Part shown: piece after piece, positions 44,138 through 52,747 of the stretch
Numbering within the stretch: position 1 is the stretch's first letter
How the letters are laid out: the number at the start of each line of letters is the position of its first letter
Source of the DNA: Sphingomonas palmae
GTDB lineage: Bacteria > Pseudomonadota > Alphaproteobacteria > Sphingomonadales > Sphingomonadaceae
NCBI RefSeq assembly: GCF_900109565.1
Contig: NZ_FNZZ01000002.1
Span: 434,001 to 498,000, forward strand
Direction of reading: 5' to 3'
DNA: 64,000 bases
Notes under the pieces: generated by a model
What the model was told of the DNA's origin: nothing
The model's input: only the letters and a program-made list of their open reading frames with translations
The model's database searches: none
Position numbers and translations under genes: made by a program

Positions 44138-45568
44138 TCAGGGTCCCTCGTCGCTCGCGTGCGTTTCGACGCGCAGCGCCTTGCCCGCCTTGAACCCCAG
44201 CGCCTCGCCGACGCGGTCGTCCCAGCCGTAGGGGTCGTTGCGCACGATTGGCTCGCCTGAGTCGTCAAACAGCACGGTCTGGTAGAGCATCCTGACCGGG
44301 ATCTGCTTCGGCAGCTTGACGAACGTCTCCTTGCCGGTGCCGCGCGCCTGGTGCCACTCGTCGGTCACGCCCTCATCGCGCGCGAGCATCTCGGCGAAGC
44401 CCAGCGCGTCGTCGACGCGGACACAGCCGTGGCTGCGCTGGCGCTGCGTCATCTGGAACAGCTGCTTCGCGGGCGTGTCGTGCAGGTAGATCGCGTGATC
44501 GTTGAGCATGTCGAACTTGACGAGGCCGAGCGAGTTCTTCGGCCCCGGTGCCTGCACCAGCCAGCCGTCCTTGCGCGAGATATTGTTGGCCTTGAGATAG
44601 GCCGCACCCTTCGCCGCCGTCTCGTCCTCGATCGAGCGCGGAATCGTCCAGGTGGGGTTCGCGACCAGGCGGTAGATCGGCGATCCGAGCTGCGGCGTTT
44701 CGCGGTCGGGTTCGCCGACCACGACCTTGCGGCTGTCGGCGATCTTGCCGTCGCGCCAGTAGGTCAGCCGCGCCGCCGCCACGTTGACGTCGATCCGGGT
44801 CGCGGGCGGCGTGCGTTCCAGCCAGCGCAGCCGCTCCATCGCGATCGCGACCGCGCGCGCGCGGTCGGCGTCGGACATGTTCAGGATTGCCAGTGCCTCC
44901 TGCCCGATCACGCCGTCGGGCTTCATGCCGTAATCGGCCTGCATGCCGCGCACCGCCTGCACCATCGCGGGCGTATACTGCTGCCCCTGCGCCGCCTTGG
45001 GATCGAGATAGTCGAGGATGACGAGCTGCCGCGCGATCACGGGCACGCGCGGGTCGGTCGCGCCGGGCTTGATCGCGTCGCCGTTCGCCGGAATGTTCGT
45101 CGCCGGCGCGCTCGGCTGCTTGCGGAATGCCAGATACGCCTTGGACAACCGCTGGTAATTGTCGTCGGCGGGCGCGAGGCTGGCGAGCCAGCCCTTCACG
45201 TCGCCCTTGCTTAGCGCATTGGCCAAGCCGGCCTGTAGGTCGGGGTTCGGGCGCGGCACCGTGTAGACGTCGTACAGCTTGGTCGGGTCGGTCGCACCGC
45301 GCGCCAGTGCGCTCGCGTAGGCGAGTGCCTGCTTGGTCAGCCCCGCCGGATCGGTCGCGTCGCTGGCGAAGCTCATCTGGTCGAGACCGTGCGCGGCGCG
45401 ACCATCGATCGCCTGCCGCAGCTGCGCGCGCGTGGTGTCGCTCCACTGCGCCGGTCCGGCGGGCTCACTCGCGTTCGCGGCGCTCGCCTGATTGTCGGGC
45501 GCGACCGATACGCTGCACCCTGCCAGCAGCAGTGCCACGGCCGATATTGTTCCCCATGATGTTCGCAC
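44138..45568 (-). CDS. L,D-transpeptidase, YcbB/LdtD-like lipoprotein
   Basis: A 476-residue periplasmic enzyme that makes 3-3 crosslinks in peptidoglycan. The N-terminus is a lipoprotein signal (AVALLLAGC). A peptidoglycan-binding domain (PAMVQAVRGMQADYGMKPDG, around residue 215) precedes a YkuD catalytic domain with the nucleophile Cys in RSHGCVRVDDALGFAE. The long N-terminal region and large catalytic domain fit the YcbB type. The GTG at 45568 has GGGAG 6 nt upstream and gives the correct lipoprotein start; the frame is open to 45658 but that part is Arg-rich and non-coding in appearance. Single gene, divergent from the GH3 gene. Confidence 0.9.
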   Translation of the reverse strand: MRTSWGTISAVALLLAGCSVSVAPDNQASAANASEPAGPAQWSDTTRAQLRQAIDGRAAHGLDQMSFASDATDPAGLTKQALAYASALARGATDPTKLYDVYTVPRPNPDLQAGLANALSKGDVKGWLASLAPADDNYQRLSKAYLAFRKQPSAPATNIPANGDAIKPGATDPRVPVIARQLVILDYLDPKAAQGQQYTPAMVQAVRGMQADYGMKPDGVIGQEALAILNMSDADRARAVAIAMERLRWLERTPPATRIDVNVAAARLTYWRDGKIADSRKVVVGEPDRETPQLGSPIYRLVANPTWTIPRSIEDETAAKGAAYLKANNISRKDGWLVQAPGPKNSLGLVKFDMLNDHAIYLHDTPAKQLFQMTQRQRSHGCVRVDDALGFAEMLARDEGVTDEWHQARGTGKETFVKLPKQIPVRMLYQTVLFDDSGEPIVRNDPYGWDDRVGEALGFKAGKALRVETHASDEGP

Positions 45569-45738
45569 GCGACACTCCCTTTGTTTCGCAACCAGAACGC
45601 ACGCGCGCCCGGTCCGCTCCCGCGCCCTTCTACGAGCGGCGATATGTACGACCGACAACCGCTTGAGCGCGGGCGACGATTATGGTGTGAGCGGCACCAT
45701 TGGCGCATCAAGGGCGCGACGTGAAAAGGGGCATGAGG

Positions 45739-48006
45739 ATGAACAGGCACGCGGCGCTGATCGGCGCATCATTGCTGGCACTCGCCGGCGCGGGCGCGGC
45801 AACCGCGCAGCAGGCGCGAACGCGTGCCGGCACGACCGCGCCGCGCGTGGACGCCGCGGCCGCGCGCACCCGCGCGCAGGGCGTCGTCGCGCGCATGACG
45901 CTCGACGAGAAGATCGCGCTGGTCCACAGCCTGTTCCCGCCGATGGCAGCGGGCAAGACCATCAACGAGCTGATCCCGTCGGCGGGCCACACCGACGGCA
46001 TCCCGCGCCTGGGCGTGCCGCTGGTGCGCGAGAGCGATGCGTCGCTGGGCGTCGCCAACCAGGTCGAGCAGCGCAAGGGCGACGTCGCGACCGCCCTCCC
46101 GTCCGGGCTCGCCACCGCGTCGAGCTTCGATCCCGAGATTGCGCGCGCGGGCGGCGCGATGATCGGCAGCGAGGCGCGATCGAAGCGGTTCAACGTGCTG
46201 CTGGCAGGCGGCGTCAATTTGACGCGCGATCCGTGGAACGGGCGAAATTTCGAATATCTCGGCGAGGATCCGCTGCTGGCGGGCGAGCTGGCGGGCGCGC
46301 ACATCAACGGCGTGCAGTCGAACCGGATCGTGTCGACGATCAAGCATTTCGCGCTCAATTCGCAGGAAACCGGCCGCACCGTTGCCGACGCGCGGATCGG
46401 CGAGCAGGCGCTGCGCGAAAGCGACCTGCTGGCGTTCGAACTCGCGATCGAGCGCGGCCATCCCGGCTCGGTCATGTGCGCCTACAACAAGGTCAACGGC
46501 GACTGGGCGTGCGAGAACGACTTCCTGCTCAACCGCGTGCTGAAGCGCGACTGGGGCTATCCGGGGTGGGTGATGAGCGACTGGGGCGCGGTGCACTCGA
46601 CCGTCAAGGCGGCGAACGCGGGGCTCGACCAGCAATCGGGGCAGGAACTCGACAAGGCGATCTTCTTCGGGCCTGCCTTGAAGCAGGCGGTCGAGGCGGG
46701 TCAGGTGCCGATGCAGCGGCTGGACGACATGGTGGTTCGTTACCTGACCGGGCTGATCGCGACCGGTGCCTATGACACGCCGGTGCCCTCGACCGCGCAG
46801 ACCCCGCCCTACGCGCAGCACGCCGAAGTGGCGCAGCGCGCGGCGGAAGCCGGTATCGTGCTGCTCAAGAATGACGGCAACCTGCTGCCGGTGGCGCGCA
46901 CCGCCAAGCGGATCGTGCTGATCGGCGGGTCGGCCGATGTCGGCGTCCTGTCGGGCGGCGGGTCGAGCCAGGTCCGCTCGGTCGGCGGCGCGCCGATCGA
47001 GATCCCGCTGTCGAGCGGCGGCGCGTCGTCGTTCGCGCGCATCACCTATCATGCCTCCTCGCCGTTGCTCGCGCTGCGCAAGGCACTGCCCGGCGCGCAG
47101 ATCAGCTACGTCGACGGGCGCAACCTGAACGCGACGCTGGAAGCGGCGAAGAACGCCGACATGGCGATCTTCTTCGCGACGCAGTGGACGACGGAGGCGC
47201 AGGACGTCGCCGACCTGCGCCTGCCCGACAACCAGGACGCGCTGATCGCGCGCGTTGCCGCGGTGCAGCCCAAAACGGTGGCGGTGATGGAGACGGGTGG
47301 CCCGGTGCTGATGCCGTGGCTCGATCAGGTGCCCGCGGTCGTTCAGGCGTGGTACCCCGGGCAGCGCGGCGGCGAGGCGATCGCGAACGTGCTGACCGGC
47401 CGCGTCAATCCATCCGGCCGGTTGCCGATCACCTTCCCGGCTTCCGCTGCGCAGCCGCCCCGCGCCGCCCCGGTCGGGCTCGACCGGCTGACCTCGATCG
47501 AGGCGCAGGCCGCGGCCGATCCGGGCACCGCCAGCAACGCCGTGCTGCCGAGCTTCCCGATCGACTACGTCGAAGGGTCGGACGTCGGTTACCGCTGGTA
47601 CGAGAAGAAGGGCATGAAGCCCATGTTCGCGTTCGGCCACGGGCTGAGCTACACCAACTTCGCGTATCGCAATCCGGTGGTGAGCGGCGGCAAGCGGCTG
47701 TCGATCACGTTCGACGTGGTCAACACCGGCCGCACCGCGGGCGCGGACGTGCCGCAGATGTATGTGGCGCGCGAGGCTGCGAACCAGCCGATGCGCTTGG
47801 CGGGCTTCACCCGCGTAATGCTGAAACCCGGCGAGACGCGTCGCGTGACGCTGACCGCGGAGCCGCGCATCATCGCCGACTACGACACCAAGCTGCCGGG
47901 CTGGCGCGTGCGTGCGGGTACCTACCGCGTCGCGCTGGCGCGCGACGCGAGCGACCGGACGATGGTGTCGAGCGCGTCGCTCGATGCCGCGACGATGAAG
48001 CCGTGA
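45739..48006 (+). CDS. Exported GH3 beta-glucosidase (BglX-like)
   Basis: A 755-residue periplasmic glycoside hydrolase family 3 enzyme, expected to release terminal beta-linked glucose or xylose. After a signal peptide (cleavage near ATAQQ) come the (beta/alpha)8 domain with nucleophile Asp in GWVMSDWGAVHS, the alpha/beta sandwich domain, and a C-terminal fibronectin-III-like domain (about 640-755: RLSITFDVVNTGRTAGADVPQMYV). IKHFALNSQE is the substrate-binding KHF motif. The ATG at 45739 has AAGGGG 7 nt upstream; the ATG at 45733 is too close to it. It is followed by a strong hairpin. Confidence 0.92.
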   Translation: MNRHAALIGASLLALAGAGAATAQQARTRAGTTAPRVDAAAARTRAQGVVARMTLDEKIALVHSLFPPMAAGKTINELIPSAGHTDGIPRLGVPLVRESDASLGVANQVEQRKGDVATALPSGLATASSFDPEIARAGGAMIGSEARSKRFNVLLAGGVNLTRDPWNGRNFEYLGEDPLLAGELAGAHINGVQSNRIVSTIKHFALNSQETGRTVADARIGEQALRESDLLAFELAIERGHPGSVMCAYNKVNGDWACENDFLLNRVLKRDWGYPGWVMSDWGAVHSTVKAANAGLDQQSGQELDKAIFFGPALKQAVEAGQVPMQRLDDMVVRYLTGLIATGAYDTPVPSTAQTPPYAQHAEVAQRAAEAGIVLLKNDGNLLPVARTAKRIVLIGGSADVGVLSGGGSSQVRSVGGAPIEIPLSSGGASSFARITYHASSPLLALRKALPGAQISYVDGRNLNATLEAAKNADMAIFFATQWTTEAQDVADLRLPDNQDALIARVAAVQPKTVAVMETGGPVLMPWLDQVPAVVQAWYPGQRGGEAIANVLTGRVNPSGRLPITFPASAAQPPRAAPVGLDRLTSIEAQAAADPGTASNAVLPSFPIDYVEGSDVGYRWYEKKGMKPMFAFGHGLSYTNFAYRNPVVSGGKRLSITFDVVNTGRTAGADVPQMYVAREAANQPMRLAGFTRVMLKPGETRRVTLTAEPRIIADYDTKLPGWRVRAGTYRVALARDASDRTMVSSASLDAATMKP

Positions 48007-48012
48007 CGTGAC

Positions 48013-48038
48013 GGCGGGCGGCGTACGTGCCGCCCGCC
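48013..48038 (+). terminator. Hairpin terminator after the GH3 gene
   Basis: A perfect 10-bp GC stem (GGCGGGCGGC with GCCGCCCGCC) around a GTACGT loop begins 6 bp after the GH3 stop. It separates GH3 transcription from the next operon. There is no T-run. Confidence 0.65.
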
Positions 48039-48155
48039 TCACCCAGGACGAGCCGGTGCTGGCATCGGTCCGATCGTCCGTCGATCACGCGCGCGAGCGA
48101 ACCAGTCCGCCTGCCGCACGTTGGGGCTGCTCAACAGTGCATCGGACCAACGGCA

Positions 48156-49946
48156 ATGGCGCGGCAGACCAGCGACTTCTTCGTCGAACGGCTCAAGGCG
48201 TGGGGCGTCAAGCGCATCTACGGCTACTCGGGCGACGGCATCAACGGCGTGCTCGGCGCGCTCCAGCGCGACGAGGGCAGCCCCGACGCGGTCGAGTTCG
48301 TCCAGGTCCGCCACGAGGAGATGGCGGCGTTCATGGCCGCGGCGCACGCGAAGTTCACCGGCGAGATGGGCGTGTGCCTGTCGACCGGCGGGCCGGGCGC
48401 GACGCACCTGATCACGGGGCTGTACGACGCGAAGAGCGACCACGTCCCCGTGCTCGCGATCGCCGGGCAGGCCGAGGTGACGGTGCGTGGTGCCAGCTAT
48501 CAGCAGGAACTGAACCTCGATCGCATGTTCGCCGACGTGGCGGACTACGTGCAGGAGGTCGGCGCGCCCGCGCAGGTCCGCCACGTCACCGATCGCGCGA
48601 TCCGCGTCGCCACCGCCAATCGCGGCGTCGGCGTAGTGATCCTGCCCAAGGACGTGCAGGACATGCCGTACGAGGAGCCGAAACAGGCGCACGGCTTCAC
48701 CCGCTCCGGCCCCGGCTACTCGGCCCCGCGCGTCGTGCCACACGACGCCGACCTCGCCCGCGCCGCGGCGATCCTCAACGAAGGCAAAAAAGTCGCGATC
48801 CTGATCGGCGCGGGTGCGCGCGGTGCCGCGTCCGAGGTCGAGCATATGGCCGAGAAACTCGGTGCCGGTGTCGCCAAGGCGCTGCTCGGCAAGGACGTGC
48901 TGCCCGACGATCTGCGCTTCGTCACCGGCGCGATCGGCCTGCTCGGTACGCAGCCGTCGTCCGACATGATCCAGGGATGCGACACGCTGCTGATGATCGG
49001 CACCGGCTTTCCCTGGGCCGAGTTCCTGCCCGCCGACGGCAAGGCGCGCGCGGTGCAGATCGATCTCGCGCCCGAGATGCTGGGGCTGCGCTATCCCGTC
49101 GACGTCAACCTGCACGGCGACGCCGCGGAGACGCTACGCGCGCTCCTGCCGCTGGTCGAGCACAAGAGCGATCGCGATTGGCAGCACGGCATCGTGTCGA
49201 ACATCGAGAAATGGCGCGAGACGCTGAAAGGCCGCGCGCTGGCGGATGCCAAGCCGGTCAACCCGCAGCGCGTCGTCTGTGAGATGTCGCCGCGGCTGCC
49301 CGACGACGCGATCGTGACCTCGGACTCGGGCTCGTGCTGCAATTGGTACGCGCGCGACTGGCAGGTGAAGCGTGGGCAACGCGGGTCGCTGTCGGGCGGG
49401 CTCGCCTCGATGGGGGCGGCGGTGCCCTACGCGATCGCGGCGAAGTTCGCGCATTCCGCCCGTCCGGTCGTGGCGCTGGTCGGCGACGGCGCGATGCAGA
49501 TGAACAACATGGCCGAGCTGATCACGATCCAGAAATACTGGCAGCGCTGGGCCGACCCGCGGCTGGTCGTGTGCGTGTTCAACAACGAGGATCTGAACGA
49601 GGTTACCTGGGAACAGCGGATCAACGAGGGCAACCCACGCTTCGACGCGTCGCAATCGCTGCCCAACGTACCCTACGCACGCTTCGCCGAGCTGCTGGGG
49701 CTGACGGGCATCTACGTCGACGATCCCGCGCAATTGGGCGACGCGTGGGACCGCGCCCTCGCCGCCGATCGCCCGGTGGTGCTCGAGGTCAAGACCGACC
49801 CCGACGTGGCGCCCCTGCCCCCGCACGTCACATTGGAGCAGGCGAAGGGCTTCCTGTCCTCGCTCGCGGGCGGAGATCGCGGCGGCGCCAGCGTCGTCAT
49901 GGAAACCGCGCGCCAGATCATCGGCGGCGTGCGCGAGCGGCTCTGA
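48156..49946 (+). CDS. Thiamine-diphosphate enzyme, pyruvate oxidase/acetolactate synthase-like
   Basis: A 596-residue ThDP-dependent enzyme with the usual three domains. The Pyr domain has the catalytic Glu in VQVRHEEMAAFMAAA. The central domain follows (IGAGARGAASEVEHMAEKLG). The PP domain has the Mg/ThDP motif GDGAMQMNNMAELIT, continuing to FNNEDLN. It is closest in pattern to PoxB-type pyruvate oxidases. Whether it makes acetate, acetyl phosphate or acetolactate cannot be told, and the FAD site is not obvious. Met at 48156 begins the family-typical N-terminus but has no good Shine-Dalgarno. It leads the aldo/keto reductase and pncA. Confidence 0.87.
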   Translation: MARQTSDFFVERLKAWGVKRIYGYSGDGINGVLGALQRDEGSPDAVEFVQVRHEEMAAFMAAAHAKFTGEMGVCLSTGGPGATHLITGLYDAKSDHVPVLAIAGQAEVTVRGASYQQELNLDRMFADVADYVQEVGAPAQVRHVTDRAIRVATANRGVGVVILPKDVQDMPYEEPKQAHGFTRSGPGYSAPRVVPHDADLARAAAILNEGKKVAILIGAGARGAASEVEHMAEKLGAGVAKALLGKDVLPDDLRFVTGAIGLLGTQPSSDMIQGCDTLLMIGTGFPWAEFLPADGKARAVQIDLAPEMLGLRYPVDVNLHGDAAETLRALLPLVEHKSDRDWQHGIVSNIEKWRETLKGRALADAKPVNPQRVVCEMSPRLPDDAIVTSDSGSCCNWYARDWQVKRGQRGSLSGGLASMGAAVPYAIAAKFAHSARPVVALVGDGAMQMNNMAELITIQKYWQRWADPRLVVCVFNNEDLNEVTWEQRINEGNPRFDASQSLPNVPYARFAELLGLTGIYVDDPAQLGDAWDRALAADRPVVLEVKTDPDVAPLPPHVTLEQAKGFLSSLAGGDRGGASVVMETARQIIGGVRERL

Positions 49947-49969
49947 ACTTTCACCAAGCGAGAAGAATC

Positions 49970-50950
49970 ATGGAATATACCAAGCTCGGCACCACCGGCC
50001 TCGACGTGTCGCGGCTTTGCCTCGGCTGCATGACCTTCGGTGTCTCGGATCGCGGCAATCATGCTTGGACGCTGGACGAAGAAGCGAGCCGTCCGATCCT
50101 GAGCCGCGCGGTCGAGGCGGGAATCAACTTCTTCGACACCGCCAACGTTTATTCGGACGGCACTTCGGAAGAGATCGTCGGGCGCGCGCTAAAGGAGTTC
50201 ACGCGGCGCGAGGAGGTGGTGATCGCGACCAAGGTCCACGGGCGGATGCGGCCGGGTCCGAACGGCGCGGGCCTCAGTCGCAAGGCGATCATGACCGAGA
50301 TTGACGCGAGCTTGTCGCGGCTCGGCACCGACTATGTCGACCTCTACCAGATCCACCGCTTCGATTATGACGTCGGAATCGAGGAAACGCTGGAGGCGCT
50401 GCACGATGTCGTGAAGGCGGGCAAGGCGCGCTACATCGGCGCGTCGTCGATGTACGCGTGGCAGTTTGCGACGATGCTGCACGTGGCGGAAGCGAACGGC
50501 TGGACGCGCTTTTCGACGATGCAGAACTACCTCAACCTGCTCTACCGCGAGGAGGAGCGCGAGATGCTGCCCTTGTGCGAGGCGGAGGGCATCGGCGTGA
50601 TCCCGTGGAGCCCGCTGGCGCGCGGACGGCTGACGCGCGACTGGGACGAGACGACCGAGCGGTCGCAGACCGACGAGTTCGGCAAGACGCTCTACGCGCA
50701 CACCGCCGACGCCGACCGGCGCGTGGTGGAGGAAGTCGCGAAGATCGCCGCCGAGCGCGGCGTGCCGCGCGCGCAGGTCGCGCTCGCCTGGGTGCTCGCC
50801 AAGCCCGAGGTGTCCGCCCCGATCGTCGGCGCGTCGAAGGCCGCACATCTCGACGACGCGATCGCCGCGTTGGAACTGGGGCTGACCGAGGGCGAGATCG
50901 CCCGGCTGGAAACGCCGTACGTGCCGCACGCGGTGGTCGGCTTCAAGTGA
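49970..50950 (+). CDS. Aldo/keto reductase
   Basis: A 326-residue NADPH-dependent TIM-barrel reductase of the AKR superfamily, YajO/YghZ-like. The start MEYTKLGTTGLDVSRLCLGCMTFG is typical. The catalytic tetrad is visible as Asp and Tyr in FFDTANVYSDGTS, Lys in VIATKVHG and His in LYQIHRFD. The NADP phosphate site lies near PIVGASKAAHLDDAI. It probably reduces aldehydes or ketones; the substrate is unknown. It starts 24 bp after the ThDP enzyme, and its stop overlaps the pncA start (GTGA). Confidence 0.9.
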   Translation: MEYTKLGTTGLDVSRLCLGCMTFGVSDRGNHAWTLDEEASRPILSRAVEAGINFFDTANVYSDGTSEEIVGRALKEFTRREEVVIATKVHGRMRPGPNGAGLSRKAIMTEIDASLSRLGTDYVDLYQIHRFDYDVGIEETLEALHDVVKAGKARYIGASSMYAWQFATMLHVAEANGWTRFSTMQNYLNLLYREEEREMLPLCEAEGIGVIPWSPLARGRLTRDWDETTERSQTDEFGKTLYAHTADADRRVVEEVAKIAAERGVPRAQVALAWVLAKPEVSAPIVGASKAAHLDDAIAALELGLTEGEIARLETPYVPHAVVGFK

Positions 50951-51573
50951 TCGCGGCCAACGACGCGCTCATCATCGTCGATCCGCAGGTCGACTTCTGC
51001 CCGGGCGGGCGGCTGGCGGTGGCGGACGGCGACGCGGTGATGGCGCCGATCGCCGCGTTGGCCGAGCGGTTCGCGCACGTCGTCGTGACGCAGGACTGGC
51101 ACCCGGCGGGCCATTTATCGTTCGCGAGCAGTCATCCCGGCGCGCAGCCCTTCGACGTAATCGCGATGTCGTACGGCGAGCAGGTCTTGTGGCCGGACCA
51201 TTGTATCCAGAACACGCCCGGCGCCGAGTTCCACCCCGCCATCCTGCCCGCGGCGGCGCGTGCCGACCTGATCGTGCGCAAGGGCAGCAACCCGGCGGTC
51301 GACAGCTATTCCGCCTTCTTCGACAACGATCACGCGACCCGCACCGGGCTTGCCGGCGCACTGCGCGACCGCGGGGTGACCCGCTGCGTCTTCGTCGGGC
51401 TGGCTTATGATTTCTGCGTCGCCTGGTCCGCGCTCGACGCGCGGGCGGAGGGGTTCGAGGCAGTGGTGCTGCGCGAATTCACCCGCGCGATCGCGATGCC
51501 GCTGGCGCACGGAACCAGCGTCGACGCGGCGGAAGCACGCTTTGCCGCGGCGGGGGTAAGCGACACGCTCTGA
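50947..51573 (+). CDS. pncA: Nicotinamidase
   Basis: A 208-residue cysteine hydrolase converting nicotinamide to nicotinate for NAD salvage. The Asp is in IIVDPQVDF, metal ligands in TQDWHPAGHLSF, Lys in IVRKGSNP and the nucleophile Cys in VGLAYDFCVAW. Length and motifs match PncA. It begins with GTG overlapping the aldo/keto reductase stop by 3 nt, so translation is coupled. Pairing with a redox enzyme fits pyridine nucleotide supply (inference). Confidence 0.92.
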   Translation: MIAANDALIIVDPQVDFCPGGRLAVADGDAVMAPIAALAERFAHVVVTQDWHPAGHLSFASSHPGAQPFDVIAMSYGEQVLWPDHCIQNTPGAEFHPAILPAAARADLIVRKGSNPAVDSYSAFFDNDHATRTGLAGALRDRGVTRCVFVGLAYDFCVAWSALDARAEGFEAVVLREFTRAIAMPLAHGTSVDAAEARFAAAGVSDTL

Positions 51574-51635
51574 TGCTGCTTTCGCAGCCGCACTGGTTGT
51601 TTGGCCGGCATGCGAGCGGCTAGTCGCGCGGGTCC

Positions 51636-52709
51636 ATGATCGATCGAATGACCTGCACGTCCGCTCCGCTCCTGCTTCGACCCCGAGCTTTCGCCACCTC
51701 CATGTTCGCCCTGCTCCTGCTCGGTGGCTGCACGCGCCTGCCACCGATGCGGCTGGACACGGAACGAACCAAGCCTGCCAACGCCGCAATTGCGCGCGAT
51801 GCCGGTAGTGCAACGATCGACGTGCTGACCTTCAACATCGAGGGGCTCGGCTGGCCTGCGCGGAAGGGCCGTCAGGCGCAGTTGCAGCAGATCGGCGCGA
51901 CGCTTGCCGCGCTGAACGCGCGGGGACAGGCGCCCGACGTGGTGCTGGTGCAGGAGATGTTCAGTCCCGCCGCGGTGCGCGCGATCGATGCCGGAGGCTA
52001 TCGCTACCGCGCTTGGGGTCCGTCGCGCACGCAGCGGCGACGGCTGCGGTCCAAAACGCGGATGCCGGGTCCGTTCCGGTGGAAGAAGGGCGAGGTCGGC
52101 GTGCATCTGGTCGGATCGGGGCTGGCGGTGCTGAGCCGCTATCCGATTGTCGCGGCAAGATCGGAACCGTTCGGCAGTCGACACTGCGCCGGGCTCGACT
52201 GTTTGAGCAACAAGGGCGTGCAGCACGTCCGCATCCGCGTGCCCGGCGTGCCCGAGCCGGTCGAGATCTTCAACGCGCACCTGAACTCCCGCTCGGCCGC
52301 GCGCGTGCCGGCAGAGCGCAGCGCCGCCGCGCACGCGATGCAAGTGGGCGACGTGGCGGCTTTCATCGGTTCGGTTGCGCCCGCAGGACCGGTGATCCTC
52401 GGCGGCGACTTCAACATGCGCGGTGACGCGGGGCGGCTGGCCCGCTTCGACGCGGCCCTTGGGCAACTGACGCTGGTGCAGCGCTACTGCGTCGTCGCGC
52501 GCAACGGATGCGACGTGCGCGTGTCGTGGGACGGCGACGAGCCGTGGATGGACACCGAAGACCTGCAACTCTTCGCCAGCGGCGGCGCGGTCAGGATCAC
52601 GCCAACTCGGGTCGAGGCGATGTTTGACGGTGCCGAAGGCTCGCCGCACCTGTCCGATCACGACGGCTTTCGCGTTACCTATCGGCTGGACTGGGGCGCC
52701 GTCCGATGA
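51636..52709 (+). CDS. Endonuclease/exonuclease/phosphatase-family lipoprotein
   Basis: A 357-residue exported protein of the EEP superfamily. The N-terminus has a lipobox (LLLGGC), so it is probably anchored in the envelope. Catalytic-core motifs are LTFNIEGLG, VLVQEMFS (metal Glu), GSGLAVLSRYPI, NAHLNS, LGGDFNM (Asp/Asn) and SDHDGFRVTYRL (final Asp-His pair). These are the residues of DNase I- or sphingomyelinase-like hydrolases. A phosphodiester substrate such as lipid, nucleic acid or inositol phosphate is likely but unspecified. The start among 51636 and 51648 is uncertain. The large secreted protein gene follows 38 bp downstream. Confidence 0.85.
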   Translation: MIDRMTCTSAPLLLRPRAFATSMFALLLLGGCTRLPPMRLDTERTKPANAAIARDAGSATIDVLTFNIEGLGWPARKGRQAQLQQIGATLAALNARGQAPDVVLVQEMFSPAAVRAIDAGGYRYRAWGPSRTQRRRLRSKTRMPGPFRWKKGEVGVHLVGSGLAVLSRYPIVAARSEPFGSRHCAGLDCLSNKGVQHVRIRVPGVPEPVEIFNAHLNSRSAARVPAERSAAAHAMQVGDVAAFIGSVAPAGPVILGGDFNMRGDAGRLARFDAALGQLTLVQRYCVVARNGCDVRVSWDGDEPWMDTEDLQLFASGGAVRITPTRVEAMFDGAEGSPHLSDHDGFRVTYRLDWGAVR

Positions 52710-52747
52710 CCGCACCTGATTGCGCGGGCGGCGCGGCGCGGTAAAGC

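Noticed and set aside
45769..48042. A 757-codon minus-strand frame opposite the GH3 gene.
   Set aside because: Low-complexity Arg/Asp/Val translation, no domains; the + strand frame has all GH3 motifs.
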